DNA of 64,000 nucleotides from Pseudomonas oryzihabitans NBRC 102199 (GTDB taxonomy: Bacteria > Pseudomonadota > Gammaproteobacteria > Pseudomonadales > Pseudomonadaceae), in assembly GCF_000730625.1 (NCBI RefSeq), contig NZ_BBIT01000023.1:20762-84761 (forward strand), in the 5' to 3' direction. Position 1 is the first letter of the stretch. Each line of letters begins with the position of its first letter. Below the pieces are notes generated by a model, which was not told the origin of the DNA, did not search any database, and was given only the letters and a program-made list of their open reading frames with translations. The position numbers and the translations under genes are program-made. Below are positions 60,211 through 64,000 of this stretch, piece by piece.

Positions 60211-61503
60211 TCAGTGGCTCTTCTCGCCACCCGGCCCGATACTGGCCGGCGCCTCCACCACCAACTCCTGCGGCACCTCGTCGATGCGCGGATCCAGTGC
60301 CGCCGCCATCGGACTCACCGTATCCGGCATGGCCACGTGATGCAGCGGCGCCTCGTCCAGCCGGTGTTCGCCACTGACGAAGCGGGGCTGCACGAAGACG
60401 ATCAAAATCACCGCATAGGCCGAGGTCAGCACATAGAAGGTGCCCGGGCCGAAATGCTCCATGGCCGCACCGGCCAGCAGCGGTCCGATACAGGCACCCA
60501 CGCCATAGGTGGTCAGCAGCATCGCCGACAACTCCACGCGCCGCTCGGGTTCGACATGGTCGTTGGCAAAGGCCGTCGCCAGCGGATAGAGGGTAAACAG
60601 CAGCATGCCCGAGACGAAGCCCGCGGCCAGCAGCCAGGGATAGGGCAAGGTGATCAGTCCCCACAGCGGTACCGCCGCCAGGCACAGCAACACCGCATTG
60701 GCGCGGATCAGCTTGCAGCGATCGAGGCGATCCGACAGCCAGCCCAGCGGCCACTGGGCGCAGAACCCCGCGACGATGCACAGCCCCACATAGAAGCTCG
60801 ATTGCGCCGTATCCAGGCCACTGCGACTGGCGAACACCGGCGCCAGGCCATAGAAGCCCCCCACCAGCAGCCCCGCGGTAAAGATGGTCACCAGCGACTG
60901 GGGCACCCGCTGCCAGAAGAAACGGATCTCCAGCGGTGCCGCCACCAGCTTGGCCGGGTGCACCCGCCGGGTCATGGCCAGGGGAATCAGGCAGGAGGCG
61001 AAGCAGATGGCCACCAGCAGCAGCGGCTTGTAGTCGAGTTGCGGATGCCAGGCCAGCAGCGCCTGGCCGATCACCAACCCCAGGTCCACCGCCACCATGT
61101 AGCCGGCGAACACCTTGCCACGCTGGTGATTCTCCGCCTGCTCGTTGAGCCAGCTCTCGATCACCATGTACTGATTCATCATCACCACGCCCATGACGAA
61201 TCTGAGCGCGATCCAGACGTTCAGGTCATCGATCAGGGCATGGATGAGCACGGTGACCGTTGCCGCACCGGCGCAGGCCACATAGGAGCGGATATGGCCG
61301 ACACTGGCGATCAGTCGATGGCCGAACTTGCCGCCGCACACCAGCCCGAAGTAATAGGCCGCCATCAGGGCGCCGGTCCACAGGTCCCCCGCCCCCTGCT
61401 CGGTCAGTCGCAGACCGATATAGGTGGTGAAGAGACCGGAGCCGGCCAGCATCAGGAGGGTGGCGAAATAGAGCGCAGGAAAGGTAACGAGAGGGCTGAA
61501 CAT
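60211..61503 (-). CDS. MFS transporter (YcaD/YfcJ-like)
   Basis: A 430-residue MFS protein with about 12 helices and a 50-residue cytoplasmic tail. YYFGLVCGGKFGHRLIASVG carries the helix 2-3 loop; FVMGVVMMNQYMVIESWLNE and NEQAENHQRGKVFAGYMVAV are typical of the YcaD-like group, and QWPLGWLSDRLDRCKLI repeats the motif in the second half. The substrate is unknown. The tail (DEAPLHHVAMPDTVSPMAAA onward) is Pro, Glu and Ala-rich. Confidence 0.85.
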   Translation of the reverse strand: MFSPLVTFPALYFATLLMLAGSGLFTTYIGLRLTEQGAGDLWTGALMAAYYFGLVCGGKFGHRLIASVGHIRSYVACAGAATVTVLIHALIDDLNVWIALRFVMGVVMMNQYMVIESWLNEQAENHQRGKVFAGYMVAVDLGLVIGQALLAWHPQLDYKPLLLVAICFASCLIPLAMTRRVHPAKLVAAPLEIRFFWQRVPQSLVTIFTAGLLVGGFYGLAPVFASRSGLDTAQSSFYVGLCIVAGFCAQWPLGWLSDRLDRCKLIRANAVLLCLAAVPLWGLITLPYPWLLAAGFVSGMLLFTLYPLATAFANDHVEPERRVELSAMLLTTYGVGACIGPLLAGAAMEHFGPGTFYVLTSAYAVILIVFVQPRFVSGEHRLDEAPLHHVAMPDTVSPMAAALDPRIDEVPQELVVEAPASIGPGGEKSH

Positions 61504-61602
61504 CAGAGATCACATGAAGAGAAACGAAAAAGCCGGAGCGGAGCAGCGGTGCTGAGCGTCGGGATGGGGGAAGGGAAAGCTGTCGAAAGCAGGTATGCCG
61601 GA

Positions 61603-62061
61603 CTACTCCGGCTCTTGCCGCCGATTGGTCTCGGTACGCTGGCGCTGCCGCCACTGGTCCAGATAGACCACCTGGCCATGCTCGGGCTTGGCCTGATAGG
61701 CAGGCGCCGAAGCCACTACCGAATCGGCCGTCGGGCGTTCGACCTCGGGTACCACGAAGGGGGCGAATTCGACCTTGGCCAGGGTCTTGCCGAACAGGGC
61801 CAGAGAGGCGTCGAGCCGCTCCTCTCCCGTCACGGTGAATTCGAAGGAAAACAGTCGCGCCAGGCGCTTGCGTCCTTGGGCATCGGCCAGCCAGCGAAAG
61901 CGCGAGAAAGCCACGGCGCCATCGAGCAGCAGCACCTTGCGGCGGCGACACTCCTGCTCGGCCAGCAGCAGCGCGCGCTCGCGAATGCCATGGGCATGCC
62001 AGAACCACAGACCAATGCCGACCGCGCCCAGCAACAGGCAGAGATTACCTAGCGTCAGCAT
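61603..62061 (-). CDS. DUF3301-family membrane-anchored protein
   Basis: A 152-residue protein. One N-terminal helix (LTLGNLCLLLGAVGIGLWFW) is followed by a cytoplasmic domain with LAEQECRRRKVLLLDGAVAF and LARLFSFEFTVTGEERLDAS, the DUF3301 signature. A disordered tail is rich in Arg and Gln. Gene order in Pseudomonas often places a DUF3301 gene elsewhere, so its position next to coaX's downstream neighbour may be a rearrangement, which is inference. Confidence 0.82.
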   Translation of the reverse strand: MLTLGNLCLLLGAVGIGLWFWHAHGIRERALLLAEQECRRRKVLLLDGAVAFSRFRWLADAQGRKRLARLFSFEFTVTGEERLDASLALFGKTLAKVEFAPFVVPEVERPTADSVVASAPAYQAKPEHGQVVYLDQWRQRQRTETNRRQEPE

Positions 62062-62089
62062 CTTCGCTCCTCATCGAAGGGTACCGCCG

Positions 62090-62266
62090 TCACTGACGCC
62101 GCGCAGCGTCACCAGATGCCGTCTCGTTCAACAGGCGAATGTTCTCACGCTCGCCTTTGTACAGCGCCAGAGGGGCGATTTCCTTACCCAGCAACGGCAC
62201 CTGCTGTTGGTGCCATATGTAGTAGAAAACGTTCAGTACCACCAATAGCAGAAACAACCAACGCAT
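62090..62266 (-). CDS. Short membrane protein downstream of coaX (possible truncated SPOR protein)
   Basis: A 58-residue protein whose start ([20 protein letters not shown]) and next segment (LGKEIAPLALYKGERENIRL) match the N-terminus of the SPOR-domain protein normally encoded after coaX in Pseudomonas (about 220 residues). Here the frame stops after LNETASGDAARRQ, so the linker and SPOR domain are missing. The ATG overlaps the coaX stop (TGATG). It may be a truncated remnant or a genuinely short relative. Confidence 0.72.
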   Translation of the reverse strand: MRWLFLLLVVLNVFYYIWHQQQVPLLGKEIAPLALYKGERENIRLLNETASGDAARRQ

Positions 62267-63018
62267 CATTCGTTCTCGAGCGGACACGCCAAAGCCAATC
62301 CAGCAAACACCATATCGGGCACGATCCGCGCGCCCGGAACGACATGTTTGACCAGTTCCGCGTCACCCCCGGTCAGAAAGATCTCGCACCCTTCGGCGAA
62401 CATTTCCTGAGCCAGTTCGTATTGGGTACGGACGAAACCCTTGAGCATGTACAGACACCCACGCTCCACGGCCTCGATGGTCGTGCGTCCCGGCGCCTCG
62501 TAGCGTTCACCACTGGCCCAATGTGGATCGTAGCGGATCCGACGGGTATGGGTCTGCAGTTCCCGACGCATCAACGGAATCCCCGGACAGATGAACCCTC
62601 CCTGATGCTCGCCCTGGGCATCGACCAGATCCGCGGTGACCGCCGTCCCCAGGTCCAGGACCACGCAGGCCTTGCCCTCGGCCAACTGCACCGCGGCCAG
62701 GATCACCAGCCAGCGATCCATGCCCAGACGCTGATGGTCACGATAGCCATTGCGCACGCCATTCCACACCTCGACCGGCAGGGCCTGGTGACAGGCGATG
62801 CCAAAGGTAGCGGTGAGCCGCTCCTTGAGCTGCTGAGTCTCTTCGTCGCTGCGCACGCTGACCAGTCGGCAGGCCGCCAGGGCAGGACTGTCCGGCAGGG
62901 AGAGCGCCGCGATCAGGGCGTCGTCGCTGTCGACGATGCCGGTATCGACCACCTCGGCACCGGCCGCGAGCAGGCGCCACTTGATGAGGCTGTTACCGCA
63001 ATCGAGTTCAAGAATCAT
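62266..63018 (-). CDS. coaX: Type III pantothenate kinase
   Basis: A 250-residue kinase for the first step of coenzyme A synthesis. [15 protein letters not shown] holds the acetate-kinase-like P-loop acidic residue (Asp6), [16 protein letters not shown] the second Asp region, and [17 protein letters not shown] and [19 protein letters not shown] the remaining family blocks. Type III enzymes replace CoaA in Pseudomonas. Its start overlaps birA's end by 11 bases, and its stop overlaps the next start. Confidence 0.94.
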   Translation of the reverse strand: MILELDCGNSLIKWRLLAAGAEVVDTGIVDSDDALIAALSLPDSPALAACRLVSVRSDEETQQLKERLTATFGIACHQALPVEVWNGVRNGYRDHQRLGMDRWLVILAAVQLAEGKACVVLDLGTAVTADLVDAQGEHQGGFICPGIPLMRRELQTHTRRIRYDPHWASGERYEAPGRTTIEAVERGCLYMLKGFVRTQYELAQEMFAEGCEIFLTGGDAELVKHVVPGARIVPDMVFAGLALACPLENE

Positions 63019-63952
63019 GATCTAGGCTCAGGCTCAATTCGCCACCGCTGAATGCCTGCGTCTGACCGTCTACATGCATGAGAATAGCCCCATCTTCGGC
63101 AACTCCTGCCACTGTGCCCTGGATACAGCGAACCCCCGAAGACAGGGTTACCGCTCGACCTTGCCAGCCATGATAACGCTCCCACTCGCTGCGCAGGGCG
63201 GCGAATCCGGACCGGCGATGAATCTGCCACAGACTGTCGATTTCCCGGAGCAGCAGACTGGCGACCTGGTTGCGGTCCTGCAGACCGCCCAAGGCCTCGG
63301 CCATGGAGATCCACGGCTGATCGATGTTGTCGGCCAGACGCATGTTGACGTTGATACCGATGCCGATGATGGCCTGGCAGACGTCCTGCGGATCACCCGA
63401 CAACTCGATGAGGATGCCGGCCAGCTTGCGCCCGCGGACCAGGACGTCGTTGGGCCACTTCAGGCAGGCGTCCTCGACGCCCAGCTGTTGCAGGGTACGG
63501 ATCACCGCCAGGCCCATGGTCAGGCTCAGGGCCTGCAGTTTCTGGATCCCGCCCGGGCTGGAGACCACGGCGGTAAGATAGAGATTCTTGCCATAGGGGC
63601 TGACCCAGGCGCGGCCACGACGACCACGACCGGCCTGCTGATGCTCGGCCAGCAAGGCGAATGGCGGTTGCTGCTGCGGCAGACAGCGTTGCGCCTCGGC
63701 ATTGGTGGAGTCTATGGAGGCCAGGACCGTTACCGGCCAACCGCCCTCCTGCGCGATCCGCTCGGCATCGAGCAGCGACAGGGGCTCCTCCAGGCGGTAA
63801 CCCCGTCCCGGAACCTTGAACACCTCGACGCCCAAGTCATCTTCCAGCGTCTTCAGCCGCTTCCAGATGGCACTTCTGGAGACGCCCAAGGCTTCACCAA
63901 GCTCGACGCCGGAATGAAATTTTCCATCACTCAGCAGTTTCAGCAACGGCAT
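63008..63952 (-). CDS. birA: Bifunctional biotin-protein ligase/biotin operon repressor
   Basis: A 314-residue enzyme that attaches biotin to acetyl-CoA carboxylase and represses biotin genes. The N-terminal winged helix is at residues 1-60 ([20 protein letters not shown], then [16 protein letters not shown]). The ligase domain has the biotin/AMP loop [40 protein letters not shown] and GIGINVNM. The C-terminal SH3-like domain ends the chain. It is the first gene of the birA-coaX operon in this window. Confidence 0.95.
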   Translation of the reverse strand: MPLLKLLSDGKFHSGVELGEALGVSRSAIWKRLKTLEDDLGVEVFKVPGRGYRLEEPLSLLDAERIAQEGGWPVTVLASIDSTNAEAQRCLPQQQPPFALLAEHQQAGRGRRGRAWVSPYGKNLYLTAVVSSPGGIQKLQALSLTMGLAVIRTLQQLGVEDACLKWPNDVLVRGRKLAGILIELSGDPQDVCQAIIGIGINVNMRLADNIDQPWISMAEALGGLQDRNQVASLLLREIDSLWQIHRRSGFAALRSEWERYHGWQGRAVTLSSGVRCIQGTVAGVAEDGAILMHVDGQTQAFSGGELSLSLDHDS

Positions 63953-64000
63953 CCCGAACTCCGTTCGACTTTCTTCCGCCCCAAAGACAACACCCCCGTC

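Overview
The window is a dense, high-GC (mid-60s percent by eye) chromosomal segment of a gammaproteobacterium, almost certainly a Pseudomonas. The basis is gene content and order: birA-coaX followed by a [12 protein letters not shown] small membrane protein, a cyanide-insensitive oxidase operon (cioAB plus a DUF2474 subunit), a BCCT choline transporter with a long C-terminal tail, yejK/ndpA, and an L-proline-amide-hydrolase-like enzyme. The GH15 glucoamylase and SDR pair would fit the P. oryzihabitans/psychrotolerans side of the genus, but that is inference. No rRNA or tRNA gene, CRISPR array, prophage or intact insertion sequence was found.

Layout. 1-11.7 kb: the end of an EamA exporter, an AraC/GlxA-type regulator, a LysP-like lysine permease, a GntR regulator with two apparent winged helices, yejK, a 193-bp MITE-like element that supplies the yejK stop codon, two unknown proteins, folA, a DUF2868 membrane protein overlapping a DUF3482 GTPase, and an amide hydrolase. 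11.9-16 kb: the cioAB-DUF2474 operon and a divergent MFS exporter. 16-25 kb: a chemoreceptor with a CRP/Vfr-like site, an SDR-GH15 pair, a MntA/HepT toxin-antitoxin pair, a single-domain response regulator, betT behind a BetI-like operator, and an AbrB-family transporter. 25-36 kb: two diguanylate cyclases, an HDOD protein, small unknown proteins, a sirtuin, an FtsH-like membrane protease and a DUF1704 (QEGLA) protein. 35.5-39.4 kb: one five-strand operon of pxpB, pxpC, an MHS-type transporter and a DUF1445 protein, with no pxpA. 39.4-46.8 kb: a glyoxalase-fold protein divergent from a LysR regulator, a PiT phosphate transporter, a ZapE-like ATPase, a MAPEG protein, and a Bcr/CflA pump divergent from a TtgR-like repressor. 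46.8-49.9 kb: a copper module (CopZ-like chaperone, CopA, CueR) around a perfect 17-bp inverted repeat. 49.9-58.5 kb: rlmI, small stress-like proteins, AsmA, and a DeoR/MFS/EamA group. 58.6-64 kb: an alpha/beta hydrolase, a secreted protein with five 25-residue repeats, an MFS protein, a DUF3301 protein, and the coaX-birA end.

Several transport or efflux genes sit next to a cognate regulator and a palindromic site: CueR/copA, TtgR-like/Bcr-CflA, BetI-like site/betT, and LysR/glyoxalase. These are the best-supported regulatory inferences. The least explained items are the 25-residue repeat protein, the DUF2868-DUF3482 pair, two pairs of small paralogues between 49.9 and 58.5 kb, and the shortened membrane protein downstream of coaX.
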